A DNA stretch of 64,000 nt from Mya arenaria. Lineage: Eukaryota > Mollusca > Bivalvia > Myida > Myidae. A program made the position numbers and the translations under genes. This document shows, piece after piece, positions 1-13,500 of this stretch. Each line of letters starts with the position of its first letter. The stretch's first letter is position 1. The notes below the pieces were generated by a model, which had not been told where the DNA came from, ran no database searches, and saw only the letters and a program-made list of their open reading frames with translations. The stretch spans positions 17,848,406-17,912,405 of the forward strand of contig NC_069135.1 in NCBI RefSeq assembly GCF_026914265.1, written 5' to 3'.

Positions 1-1361
1 TTATTTCTTTTATTGTATGGTTCATGTAAAGTATATTATGCCATTTCAATAAAGCGCAATCAAATATATATGTATGCAAGACTTTTAATCACAATTGGAA
101 ATAATAATCGTAAAAAGCGCGAGTTTTAGTTATTTAAAATTTCTGCGCTTTATGACGTCAGTAAACATCGCCGCACGCGCTTTTTGGTGAAATGTACTTA
201 AGTTCGTTTTCTACGTCATTCTTTCCATAAATTGATCATTTTACATATGCCAGGAAAAATATCAATCATGTTTTTCCGGTACGGATCGAAAAATCCGACC
301 CTCGGGCCCGCTGCGTGGCCGGTAACTCGGCAAGCCTCGTTACCGGCTTACGCGCGTGCTCTCGGTTAGGATTTTTTTTATCCGTACCGGAAACACATGA
401 AAGATACTTATATTATTATATGCATGCCAAGGACTATGTTGATATTGATTACTGACATGTACATTTTCTGTGTACTCACAATTTTTCTGGTCGAAACAGT
501 TTGTTTCAGGTATTAGTAAAAACATGTAAATATTTAAGTCCGAACATTCTTTGATGTTACAATTAAAATCTTCTCTGAAACAAGCACGTATTATGTGTCA
601 ACACAATCTATTTGTTTGTGGTTTATAATTTTACAATGGGCCTTCTTTACGTGGATTGAAAATGGTGTTAATCGGAGGCGAGCTCTTTATATTTTCGAGG
701 TCTATCTCGAAGCCTTCCGAATGTTTACGATTGTCTTAATGGCTGCTAACTCTTTGAGAAGTAACTAATTTTGAAGTTTTTTTCTCCAAATTATTCCCAG
801 TTGATTTAAAAGGGCATTTTGATCGGAACAATCTACTGAATTGTGAATTATACCTCAAAAACACAATGTCCACATACGACTGAGACTACCATAAATTTTG
901 TAGTAGAAAAAAGAAGAATTATTGAATTTCTGTAAGAGTCAAATGTATCTTAAGAAAACAAAATCAAATAAAAGAAAGACGGACTTAAAGCTAGCATATG
1001 CATCCAATTATATTAATCACCAAGTACACATAACATTCTGAAATACATCGTACGAAGTGAACTGCATGTAAGAATGTCATAAAGCATAGTGAGCGAACTG
1101 ATAATCCCTTTCATATCACAGCACTAACGCTATGGATAATGCTTTTAATTATATGTATTTCTCAATTAAAACATTATTACAACTTCCCTCTGAAATGATG
1201 CACACTTCAAGTATACTTACACTAAATAAACGCAATAAGCCTAAGGTAACTAAGCTAAGGCCCCTTGCTATATTATTCAATTGAACGAGTTTCTAGATAC
1301 TTTTATCAAACAAGCTAATAAAGCTTCAATAAATATCTCTGTTTTCGTTCTTTTTTCATAG
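1..1361. other. Upstream non-coding region of USP gene 1
   Basis: No supportable coding exon is seen. A cAMP-response-element-like palindrome TGACGTCA lies near position 152, and a palindromic GC-rich element lies at 258-400 (listed separately). From about 1190 onward the sequence is alignable by eye with the flank of the second USP gene (about 37665 onward), so the duplicated segment begins here. Confidence 0.5.
258..400. repeat. Small palindromic GC-rich element
   Basis: The arms at 268-296 and 369-399 are inverted copies of each other, sharing TTCCGGTACGGAT and a following A-rich stretch. The centre is unusually GC-rich for this window and holds a nested inverted pair, CCGGTAAC/GTTACCGG. 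The structure suggests a fold-back or miniature element. No coding capacity is seen, and the family is not identified. Confidence 0.5.
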
Positions 1362-1504
1362 AGTTTCACAATCTGAGAAGAACTGACACTTATTATCAGG
1401 AAACAGTCAGGATCAAGAATCGTATAATTGGAAAATTTCAAACCATCTGGGGGTAGTAGTTCGGGGAGTGCTTGGTGTGAGAACGGATATTTTACTAAGG
1501 AAAT
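1362..1504 (+). promoter_or_regulatory. Conserved 5' untranslated part of USP gene 1 first coding exon
   Basis: The 143 bases before the start codon are strongly conserved with 37912-38057 in the second USP gene. In both copies this block is preceded by a T-rich tract ending in AG (CATAG here, TGCAG in copy 2). That looks like a splice acceptor, so the visible first coding exon probably follows an unseen upstream non-coding exon. An in-frame TAA at 1496-1498 supports ATG 1505 as the start. Confidence 0.5.
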
Positions 1505-4500
1505 ATGGCAGTACAGGAAGTGGAAAGTAAAGACAATCAACGGAAGGTTGCCATTGGAATTGACGAGAGTGAACATTCAGAACGAGCACTTCAGTGTAAG
1601 CTAGCATTGTATCTACATTTGTATATGGAACTTGCATTGTTGCTTTCTTTCTGATTCTCTTTTAGGTCGTTCCAGACAGATGTTACCAGTTCCATTGTTA
1701 ATTATTCAGTACGTAACTTAATTCTCTTTTCACACGCTGTACAACGAGATTGTGTGTGTTCTGTGCCGTTTAGGCTGTTAACAAAATGTATACTTGAAGT
1801 TTAGACTGGACTGGACTCTGTATGATTCATTGTTTTATTGTGGAAAAAAAACACACTCGCCGTTTAGAGCATTACACAAAAATGGTTTTCTCAAACAGAA
1901 AACATACAATCCTTAAAACTTTTCATGTATTGGTTTATTGAAAAAGTACAATGGTTTTCTTTTGTCGTTGGCAATTGATTACAATTTAAAAAAGATAATG
2001 ACTAGAAAACACATGGTGGGTATGTATAATTTGTATTCAAATTTAAAATTGAATGAACCTTGCGCTAACAGCTAGTTATTGTGAACGTCTTATGAATTGA
2101 TGAATAAATATCGGTCTGGCTAGCTTCTAAAGTTATTTTACCTGTGTTATTATGTTGGGAAACTCATCAAACATGAACGCATCTGAAATCATTAGTGTTC
2201 ATACACTTTCGTAGGAGAACCCAATAAGGGATAAAAGATTCTAATACCAATATAGCAGCGTTACATTTCCTCCTACAATAATTTTAACGTATGAAGTTTT
2301 TCCTTTAAATGTGTTCTGTAACTACCCCATTGTGTGTACGCGAAGATCGAGATGAGTAAAACTATTCATTACTACATTTTTCATAAATCATTTAAACGGT
2401 CTAATGTCTGAAAATCAACCAATTGAATGTCGTTTACATATATACGATACACATCGATAAATATCTCAGCATGTTCACATGGAGAATGGCTTACATCAGG
2501 CTATCGTGCTATTGAGCTTGGCTGAGTCATTCATGAGAAGTATTATTCCGGGGATTTGTATTATGTTTGACACAAGGGCATGATAACATTCTCGATAATA
2601 ATCTTAGCATGTTTACATCAGGCATAACTGTCTATTCCAAATATTTGATTAAACATTTGATTAAACATCTCTGCCAAGTGAAATTCATTACAGGAAGTAT
2701 TTTTACAAAAGAAAACTTAAAGTAAGCAAGATAACACGTTGTCAGCATGTACATTTCTCTATTTATTTGTCAGTTTATGTTTCGGAAGTAGTCATTCAGC
2801 ATAAAATCATCATAAAGTTGAAATCATTTTTGGACCTAAGGGATGATATTATTGTTAAAAGGTCGACGTCTAACTAAGGGTGATCCAAATAACGGAGACT
2901 TTCCAAACACTGCCAATCTACTTTTTTCATGTTTTAGGAAACTAACAATCTAATCCAACTCTGCTTATAAAACGAAGGCGGTGAAATATATTACACAGAA
3001 ACAAAAAATATCCTCTCTATAAATGATTTTATTTGCTTCAACAATCGGACTGAAAATGACATATTTTGTAATGTTTGAAGGCCAAACATATGTTATGAAA
3101 TCATTTTACGCTTGAACTTTAGCTCATATTTTTGAAATAGAACAAAAAAATCTAACGAGTCCATGTGGTGTTGAAAATGATACTCGAGACTACCAAATTG
3201 CAATACAAATCAGTTTGTGAAACATACCTGGAATAATGTTTGGTTTACAAATAATGTTCATGTTTATCCAGAAGTAAGAATGTGTAATAATTTTGAAATA
3301 TTAACAGTTAACAAACTTTTAACTACGGATATAGAAGGGAAAACATCTATAAACTCGAATACTTGTACTACTGACGGTTCTGACTGTGACCTCATTGGAA
3401 CTACATAGTGTATATTGCAAAATAATTATATAAATAACGAAGAACAGTCTTTTACAGTGGAGGGACCTCAGATATTCATAACTGTAACATTATACGGCAA
3501 TGAATTAATGCCTCCCGCTATTTATAGTTCACCTTGTATGATAAGGCCAGCCAGCCAACACAGGCGGTCAGTTTATCTCTAGCAGTCAGAGCTGTACCAT
3601 CCTCACCAATATCATATGTATCAATAAAAAATAGTTAGAACACATGCAGTCGTTCTTCATAACATAACATGGTGTCAGAAAAGAACTCAACGCTCATATA
3701 GTATTAAATGTGGATTATTTTAACATTGGATCGTTAATTAATAGATTAAGCATCTAATAAACTGTTCACTGTGAGAATGGAGTTAAGTGGTGTTCCAACA
3801 CCGTGCATGGATTGGAATAGCTCAAATCTTCCGGAAGCTTGGAAGAAGTTCACAGAGCACTGTGAGCTTATTTTTAAGGGTCCACTTAAAGGGAAGGATG
3901 AGGATGTACACATCACCTATTTGCAACTTTGGATGGGTGAAAAGGGTCGGGACCTGTACAAAACACTAGAACTGTCAGCGTCCGACAGAGAACATTTGTC
4001 AGCAATTTGTGAAGCGATTACAAAACACCTACAGCCGACATCAACCCCGTTTTTGCACGGTATCGTTTCAACAATATGACACAGGGAGAACTTTCTTTCG
4101 AAGAATTCTTGACCAAATTGAGAGTAATGGTGAAGGATTGCAATTATAAGGACAGTGAAGACATGATCAGGGATAGGATTGTGTTTGGAATAGTATCACA
4201 AAAAATCCGAGAAAAACTCATTAATATGGGAGAAAATTTGACCTTGAGCAAGGCTATTCAAATATGTCAAAGCTTTGAATATGCTCAAGCACAACTGCGC
4301 GAAATGCAGGCACCATCGCAAGGAGCAGCCGTATATGTGGTTCGTTCAAGAAGGGTTACTGGTCATAACACCTCAGGCCAGCCTGGTCACAATTCCTCAG
4401 GCCAGTGGGAGCAGAGAAGACAACAGCGCGTCACTTTGGGAGAAGACGTTACCCGGACTTGCCAAAATTGTGGGCGGAAACACCAACAACAACACCAGTG

Positions 4501-7500
4501 TCCCGCAAAGGGAAAACAATGTCACAAATGTCAAAAATGGAACCATTTTGCATCAGTGTGTATAAGTGTAAATGAAGTTATTGACAATGGCAATTCTTGT
4601 ACTCATGATTTCAAGGATTTAGTGATTGACAATGTGGAGTCCACTGTTAGGAATGCGGAGGTGTTTGCAGAGTTCAAGGTAGGTCCTTCCAATTTGTCCG
4701 TACAGTTCAAGATTGATACTGGTAGCCAAGTGAATATATTGCCATACAAAACCTTTAGAGACATAGGCATAAAGTCAGTTCTAGAAGCTTCACATTCAAA
4801 GCTTTCAGCCTATGACGGAAGCACGTTAAATGTAAAGGGATGCATTACTTTAAGGTGTAATCATCCTGGAACTGGCCAAACAAAGGATGTTTACTTTCAT
4901 GTAGTTGACACACATTCAAGTCCTTTGCTAAGTCTCCAATCATCCCTTGACTTTGAACTCATTAATCTCACATACACAGTTATGTCAGATTCCCAGGTCA
5001 ACCCCCTCACTAAGGACATGGTATTAAAAGAATACAAGGAAGTGTTTGATGGCATTGGTCTGCTAGCCGGTGAATGTAAGATTCACATTGATCCCACTGT
5101 CCAGCCTGTGGTGCATCCCCCAAGAAAGGTCCCTATAGCATTACAAGAAAAAGTCAAGGATGAGTTACTCCGCATGGAGTCTTTAGGTGTCATCGAAAAG
5201 GTCAATGAACCCACTGACTGGGTTAGTTCAATGGTCGTTGCCGAAAAAGCCAATGGCAAAATTCGTATATGTCTGGATCCGCGTGACTTGAATAAGGCCA
5301 TTCAACGTACACATTACCCTTTAAGAACTCTGGATGATATATTGCCTCAGCTTTCAGGCGCAAAATACTTCAAAAAGCTTGATGCTAGGAGTGGTTATTG
5401 GGCATTGAAACTTGAGAGAGAGTCATCGTTCCTTACATGTTTTAACACCTTATATGGAAGGTACCGATATGTCCGAGTTCCCTTTGGTCTGAAGTCAAGC
5501 GGTGATCTTTTTGTGCAAAAGATTGATGCTTGTCTTGAAGGTCTAAGTGGCGTAGCTGTCATCGTGGATGACATACTAGTGTATGGGTCATCTAGAGAGG
5601 AACATGACTCCAATCTTAGAGCAGTCCTAAAGAGGTCTCATGATGAAAGAATTCGTTTTAACGAAACCAAACTCGAGGTCGGGGTATCAGAAGTAGACTA
5701 CTTTGGTCACCTTCTCACATCAGAAGGTTTGAAAAAATCAACCTCAAAGACAGAGGCTATACAGAAAATGAAGCCACCCAAAAATAAATCAGAACTTGAA
5801 ACCATATTAGGTATGGTAAACTATCTGTCTAGATTTGCCCCAAACTTGGCAGATGTAACAACCCCTCTGAGACAGTTACTGTCTAAAGAAGTTGAATTCT
5901 GTTGGGAAACTGCACAAAGTGATGCATTTGACAAAATGAAACAAATCATCACAGACCCGAATCAGGTTTTATCCTATTATGACAAAAGCAAGCCATTAAC
6001 ATTGCAAGTTGATGCCTCCAAGTTTGGTCTCGGAGCAACAATAATGCAAGACGGGAAGCCACTTGCATATGCATCAAAATCACTCACACAAACTGAGGTC
6101 AATTACGCACAAATTGAGAAGGAAATGTTTGCTATTTTGTTCGGCTACAAGCGGTTCCACCATTTTGTTTATGGTCACAAAGTCAACGTGCAAACTGATC
6201 ATTTGCCGTTAGTTTCTATTTTCAAAATATCAATAAACACAGCTCCTGCACGATTGCAGCGTATGCTACTACAGCTACAGAAATATGATCTTGACATCAA
6301 ACATTATCCATCCAAACAAGTACCAGTTGCAGACACACTGAGCATGGAACTTTCTAAATGAAACGTTTCCTGAATTGTCACAAGGCATGGACATGCAGGT
6401 ACACATGGTTATGTCTCATTTACCTGTATCTGACAGAAAATTGAATGAATTGAAGGACAAAACAAGTCAAGATGAGACTTTAGTATTGTTGAAACAGACT
6501 ATACTTCAAGGTTGGCCAACCTCTAGAAAAATGTGTCCGTCCCAGATATTGCCCTTCTGGAATTTCCGTGATGAATTAACTTCTATTGATGGGTTAGTCA
6601 TGAAAGGAAATAAAATAATCATCCCCAAATCAATGCAGTCTCAGATGCTTGAACTCATTCACACAGGTCACATGGGAGTTGAGAAATGTATCAGAAGGGC
6701 CCGGGATGTTATGTTTTGGTCAGGAATATCGGCTGATATTACCAATTTCTTGTTAAAATGCAACACCTGTTTAAAACACAGAAACTCAAACCCAAAAGAG
6801 CCATTAATTCCCCTTGAGATTCCTGATTATCCATGGCAAATTATAGGCACTGATCTATTCACCTGGGAAAACAGGAACTATCTTCTGATAGTGGATTACT
6901 ATAGCAGGTATTTTGAGGTCAAGGAATTGCCCAATATGAAAAGCACCACGGTCATAAACAGAATGAAAGGCATAATGGCCAGATGGGGATTTAGTGAGAA
7001 GGTTATATCTGATGGTGGTCCCTGTTATATCTCTCAGGAGTTCGCTGATTTTGCAAAAGAATGGGATTTCAATCACCAGACAATTAGTCCCTACCACAGT
7101 CAATCAAACGGTCTAGCTGAGAAATATGTGTCAGTTTGTAAGAAACTCCTTACAAAGGCTAAAGACGCTGGGCGTGATCCTTTTATTGGCATATTAGAAT
7201 ACCGGACCACCCCTCTTGAGTCAGGGTATTCCCCTGCGCAGTTAAACATGGGCAGACAATTGCGCTCTATCCTCCCAACATCTAAGGAAAATCTGATGCC
7301 CAAGGTGATATCTCCTAATTTAGTCAGGCAGGTATTCAAGATAGCAAACAGAAGGGGAAGAAATATTATGACAGACAAGCAAGGTCACTAGAACCCTTAA
7401 CATATGGAGAAAATACAATGATCCAACAATTAAATAAAACTTGGAGACAGCCACTATAGTTGACAAGTTAAATGAAAGATCATACACTGTTCAGTGCCCA

Positions 7501-10500
7501 GATGTGTCTATGTACACACGAAATAGGCGGGATCTATTAAAGACCAATGAGCCCTGCCATGGTCAATTTGCAGAGCCAGAAATACAGGAAATGCCTTTAG
7601 GTCAAACACCTACCCAGTCTGACATCAAAGATTCGGAAAGCCCTCTAATTGGCAGTACTTCCTCTCCATGTATCAATCACAATCTGTACGTGACCAGGTC
7701 AGGAAGGGCCGTAAAACCAAAAGTAATTGAATCCATGTGATGTTTATTTCGCTTGTAAGCTGATTGAATCACTTATCTAAATTAGTTGTTTGATGTTTAA
7801 ATTAGTCTGACAACCTTTAATAAATTTCCGATGAAATTCAAATCCTGCTATTATAACCCTAACATTGAATAACTCCTTCTCTTTTCCTCTATAAATACAT
7901 ATAAATAATTTGATATCAAATCACATATATATTTATTGATAATATCTTTTGTTTGTAAAGAAGGGAGATGTAACATTATACGGCAATGAATTAAGTCCTC
8001 CCGCTATTTATAGTTCACCTTGTATGATAAGGCCAGCCAGCCAACACAGGCGGTCAGTTTATCTCTAGCAGTCAGAGCTGTACCATCCTCACCAATATCA
8101 TATGTATCAATAATAAATAGTTAGAACACATGCAGTCGTTCTTCATAACATAACAATAACATAATCAATTTAAGCAGTTTTCTCCCTTCAGAAATATAAG
8201 GTAGCTAAATGGACTATACCCAGTAGAAATGTTGGTAGAATATATATCCTATACATTACGGATCAGTTTATACCTCAGATTTTGCAAACATATAATGGTG
8301 TTCATATTCTAACATCTTAGTATTTAAAGCTGTGTCATTTTCCTTTGCATTGCTATGTATAAATGTGCAAGTATAAATTATCCACCCTTGCGTTTGTACG
8401 TCTTATGTTATATGAACATCTATTGATTCTTATTTTCATATAGCATTGATACGGATTATTGGTCTAAATAAAATTATATTACTAATTTGTAAAAAGCTAT
8501 GTTTGGAATAGAAACAGTAGTATATACACTTCACGTGTGTCCATATTCTCGTAAATAGGAGTTGGTTTGTATAATAGAACAACACCCTGGAACACATGTA
8601 TGGTTGAACCTGAATACCATGCTAAGCTGTACGTTTTCCAGCTCATTTTTATTGATTATGTATTGAAACATAAAACTATGTAAGATGTTTGCCTAAAACA
8701 TATACAATGCTTTGTATTTAACAATATTCTGTCACTATTGCTGCAGCTGTTCACAGTCAAATAACTTGTTTTTTTTATGTAATGAATTAATATATGTGTG
8801 GCTAACAGTATTCGGTATTGTTGGAATCTTTGTATTTATGTACATCTCACTGTATATAATAATATATTTCAGCTATTTGACAAATACTTTCCTAATGCCA
8901 ATATTGCCAATTAGGCTTGAATGTAATGATATATAATATGCAAATCAAATCTGCTATAGATTAAATGATTTTAGGGAAGATGATGGCGGTCTAGTTGGTG
9001 GTGGTAATGATGATGGTGATGGTGGTCTTCGCTCGTTTCACAGTTTCACAGTTTGATTTTACTCTCATCACATAGTACAAATATGTGTTTTGAGGTCATC
9101 AACATGAATAATACAAAATGTTGTATATAAACATATAAAAGAACAATGATATATATTGACCAGACTGTATGGTTATAAATGTAGTATTAAGTAGGTACAC
9201 ATATAAATAGTTTGAGTACATAAACAGTACATATTTCAGCGATTCAGCACTGTCAGTGCTTTGAACTTTTTCTAAACTCAAAACGCTTTCAGAAGGAAAT
9301 GGGTTACCAGGCATCCGAAATCATCGTTTTTACAATACTTATATTGCAATTACCTTATTTAAACCTGATTTTTTTTTGATCTGTCAACGTCATTTTGCGA
9401 TTATACCTCGTACGAATCCCTCAAACAAACAGCCTAATTGATCCTCTTTTACTAAGCGTGGGAGATTTAGCTAGTTTTTCGCATAAATATTGCCCTCGGG
9501 TTAGAACAATTCGGCGAGAATATTTCTAAGCACAGCTGTTCATATGAGAAGTTATTCGTTTGACTTCTAGCATAATATTAATCAATTTATAACGTATAAT
9601 TAAATCATAAAATGATTTGCATAGTTGCCAAATCATGGAATTGAGGGAAATCTTTGTATTTAACAACCTAAAAAAAGTTCATATAAGATTTACAAGCGAA
9701 TGTTCTCATACATTTAAAACAATCCACATTTACTGCACTGCTAAGGTATACTTATCTGATCTTAATTACACTCAAGAGGTTTCGGGAATCACAATATTTA
9801 CGATCTATTTATAGATAGTTTTCGGGAATTTTAAAGAGTCGTTCAATGTCAATTTATAGAATGGGACTAAGACTGTGTTAAAGATATATACATATATAAT
9901 ACTAATAATAAGGAAATATATTATACTGAAGGGAAAGAAAAGAGTATACATTTATGTTAATGGTATTGAAAATTTGCTCTGGATTGTTAATTGGTATCTT
10001 TTATCGATTAACATGTCTATACAACTTCTGTTCTGGCCGCCTGACATGGAATTCATTTGGATCTGTATTGTCATTCCAGCAACTTCTGTCTAAGCCTGGT
10101 TCCACAGCGGTCAGCATTTATCCATAACCCTATCATAATGTATATGTAATATGTCAATTTCTGTATTTTGTTATTATCTCATTTCCCTAAGGGTTTCATA
10201 ACCGTTTGATAGGAGTTTTAATTTCGTCTTGATACACAGCAAATTGCCAGAATTAGTTGCTCAGCAAAACATCAAAGTATCTTTATTTTGTAGTTTATGT
10301 TTTCAATTAGCGTTTCTGGAGCAGCATTTTAGAATAAACGCATATAAATAACAAGATTAGGATAAAGCTAGTTAATATTATGTTTATTTCGACATCATTT
10401 TTATTTTATAAAACATGTTTTATTTCATGGACAGAACAAGTGAAATCATCATCTGAAATTGTTATAAAATACTGTAAATTGAAAGAAAGAATTATTTGGA

Positions 10501-13500
10501 ACTAGTGTAAATATGCTCAGCCCCAGAAACTTAGTGAAATGACGCTGATGCATGATTTATCTACAAACAAAGTTATTGTTGTTTTCTTGCATACTTATAC
10601 TTATCAGAGATATCGTTCATTCAAATAACCTCATTAAATGCCATGTTGATCAACAGAAACTATTCCATTGATGTGAGGAAAAAATAACATTTTTAAAAGA
10701 TACGCCTAAGAGACCAAGGTTTTTTACCCCAGATGGCACACAAAACAGGAATACATAAATATCCTGAAAATACAATCAATGACTGCAGTGCTGGCAAGAA
10801 AATGATCAGTGTACCAGTTTGAAAACATGTGTGGTTATGTGTATGTGTTTGAATGTGTGTGTGTGTGCATGTATGTAAACTTGCCGCAGAAAAAAGATGT
10901 TAAAGTTCCATAAACAAAATGAATTGATGATATGGGGAAAATACTTCCTAACATTTGACTTAGTCACCCGAATGTTTTACTTGAAGTGAACTAAATTCAC
11001 AAATGTTCAAGACAACATGTAGAAAGGTATTCTGACAAAGTTTCATAATAATTGGATAAAAAATGAATTTATGACATGGGGAAATATGTTTTACGATTTA
11101 ATCTAGTTTGTAACCAAAGGTGACCCATATCAAAGACCTTGTTTAAGGAATGTTTGGCATGAAAATCCCCTGCTGTGCATATCCCATTTATTGTACTAGT
11201 GTCACAATAGGGGCCATTTCCAAGGTATTTGTTGATTGGCTCAGGGCCATTTCGGGTTGACACTTTTCGAGTAGATAGTCTCATTGTCTCACTAATACCT
11301 ATAAACAAAATGCATAGCTAATGTATTTATTAGTTAAACCGATTGTTTATAAATAATAAAGACAATTTATAAGTGTGATTAAATTTCGAATAGTTATATA
11401 ACATATATATTTAAATCCATTGTAAATGCCTGGTCACCATTGTTATGTTAAAATTGTGAAGCATCTTGGTTAAATCATATTAATGGGCTTTTATATACGA
11501 CATACCTCTTATTTTTATTCAAAGGCATTGTTATCATGATATTATTATCATTTGAAAACAACAACAACAACAACAACAACTAAATGACAATATGTATTGT
11601 CCATTTCTATAATAAAAACTCTATATTACTTCACAGCTGAACACTCAGATCGGAGATCTGATAAGCAGCATAAGGCGATTAAAATAAAGATCAATACACA
11701 GAAGTTGTGTACAATAAATGGATATTTTTAGGAGTGGGGGGTGGGGGTCACTTACAGAAGAATTAAACTTGACCTTCAACAAATGTTATGGACAACGTAT
11801 AGACAAGAAGATTGACAAAGTTTTAAAACAATTGGATAAAGAAACGAATTTATGACACGGGGAAAATATTTTCTAAGATTTGACCTAGTAGCCTAGGTTG
11901 TGACCTGAAGTGATCCTTATTTACAAATATTTAAGACAACGTGTAGTCAAGTATATTTACAATTTGATAAAATGAATAAATTGATGACATGATGAAGTGA
12001 TCTAGTTTTTGACTTGAGGTAACCCATATTCACAAATGTTAAAGACAACATATGGACAAGTTTTCTAAGAAAGTCTCATATCAATTGGATTAAAACTTTT
12101 GACTTTATGACATAAGCTAAACACATTAACGCCCGCACTCTCTCCCGGTTTTTGCCATTATATAACCCTTAAGAATTCGATATTCAATCCATTTAATAAC
12201 GAAACGAGCACTCGTTTCTAAAGCAGATGTTTGAATTCTTATCCATATATTGTTAATATCAGATGTAACTGTACCAACACATAATGTAAGACGTAGTTTT
12301 GACAGTTGTGTCAGTTTTATATTGCCTTTTACGAAAAGCACGCACATCTATCCCAAATGTCACAAAATGGCTCCCATAAATCAGCGAATGAGATGCCTGT
12401 CCGCCTTTTTCTGAAACATCTTGTAGATTTAGAAAAGACAATATCTGGTATTTAAAGTTACTAGTTTATGGCTTTTTTCCAGTGCTTGGATATTCATAAA
12501 AATCCTATCAACCATCAATGGCACAAAACAACAAGAAGAACAAGACTAAACATATGATAGGTCAACCAAGACAAAGAAATGTGAAACCTTTTATCGCTAT
12601 TGAATGTAATTATTAAATCTTAGAATATAACTACGTACCTGTTTAAATGCACAAGGATGAAGGCAGTGCAAAGACTGAACATGAGACACACAACGTCACA
12701 AGACAGCAAATACTTCAAAAATATCAAAACCTCGATCATTTGAGAGACTTTTTAACGGCATGTCCGTCGTTCGAACATATATACGTGTTCATATTTCCAT
12801 GCTGGTATTATCTCGTGCATAATAACAGATATCTGTCTTGCTCGTTTACCCAAATTTCGGGCTAGTTCCTGCCTTTTGCTTTCCTAAGTACATGTTTTGG
12901 TTACGTTACCGACTTGCAACGGTCATTAAAAATTAAGACACACTTAGTGTAAAAGAGCATTGAGTATAACGGGGATATAAATTATACATATCACAACAGT
13001 TGTATGATTATTACAGAAAACAACTTTGATAATGTCAATCAATAACAGCAATGCTATCTACTTACATAAAAGCAATGAGTTGTCGGCGCCCAGAAGGGCG
13101 CCGACTATATTTGATATTACTTTAGAAATATTCCAACTTAGGGACTAGTTCATAAATTGCAGAACAATGCTTTCAATAGTTTCCACGTTGCATGATACAA
13201 TATGAAGTTCAGTATGTTTTATAAAACTTTACACTTAAAATGATAATGAAACCTTAAGTTATAATAGCCCTGCTTATAATTTTAAAAATTTTGATTTTAA
13301 ATACCAACTCAATCATAATAAAAACTCGGCCATCTCCGAGATAGATACAGGTCGAGGTGTTCCGATTGATATCAACTTCCGCCCAGAGATGAAGGTTACA
13401 CGGTACTATTACAATATCCTTTGTGTTTGTAAACCTCCTACGCAAAAATGACGAGTTTTGAAAAATTAACCTTGAGTTTAATTGTTTGATTTGAAAATGT

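Larger units (their letters stand above)
3478..8160 (+). mobile_element. Ty3/Gypsy LTR retrotransposon with target-site duplication
   Basis: This is a full-length element of about 4.67 kb inside USP 1 intron 1. Two 187-bp LTRs (3483-3669 and 7969-8155) begin TG and end CA and differ at only about 3 positions. They are flanked by the perfect 5-bp duplication ATAAC (3478-3482 and 8156-8160). The domain order is gag with zinc knuckles, protease, reverse transcriptase, RNase H, integrase; RT before IN is the Ty3/Gypsy order. No envelope gene is present. The reading frame is broken in at least four places, so this copy cannot make a single Gag-Pol. The homologous intron of the second USP gene lacks it, so it inserted after the gene duplication. 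Confidence 0.95.

Noticed and set aside
5083..5613. Minus-strand frames opposite the reverse transcriptase
   Set aside because: They are antisense shadows of the Gypsy pol frame.
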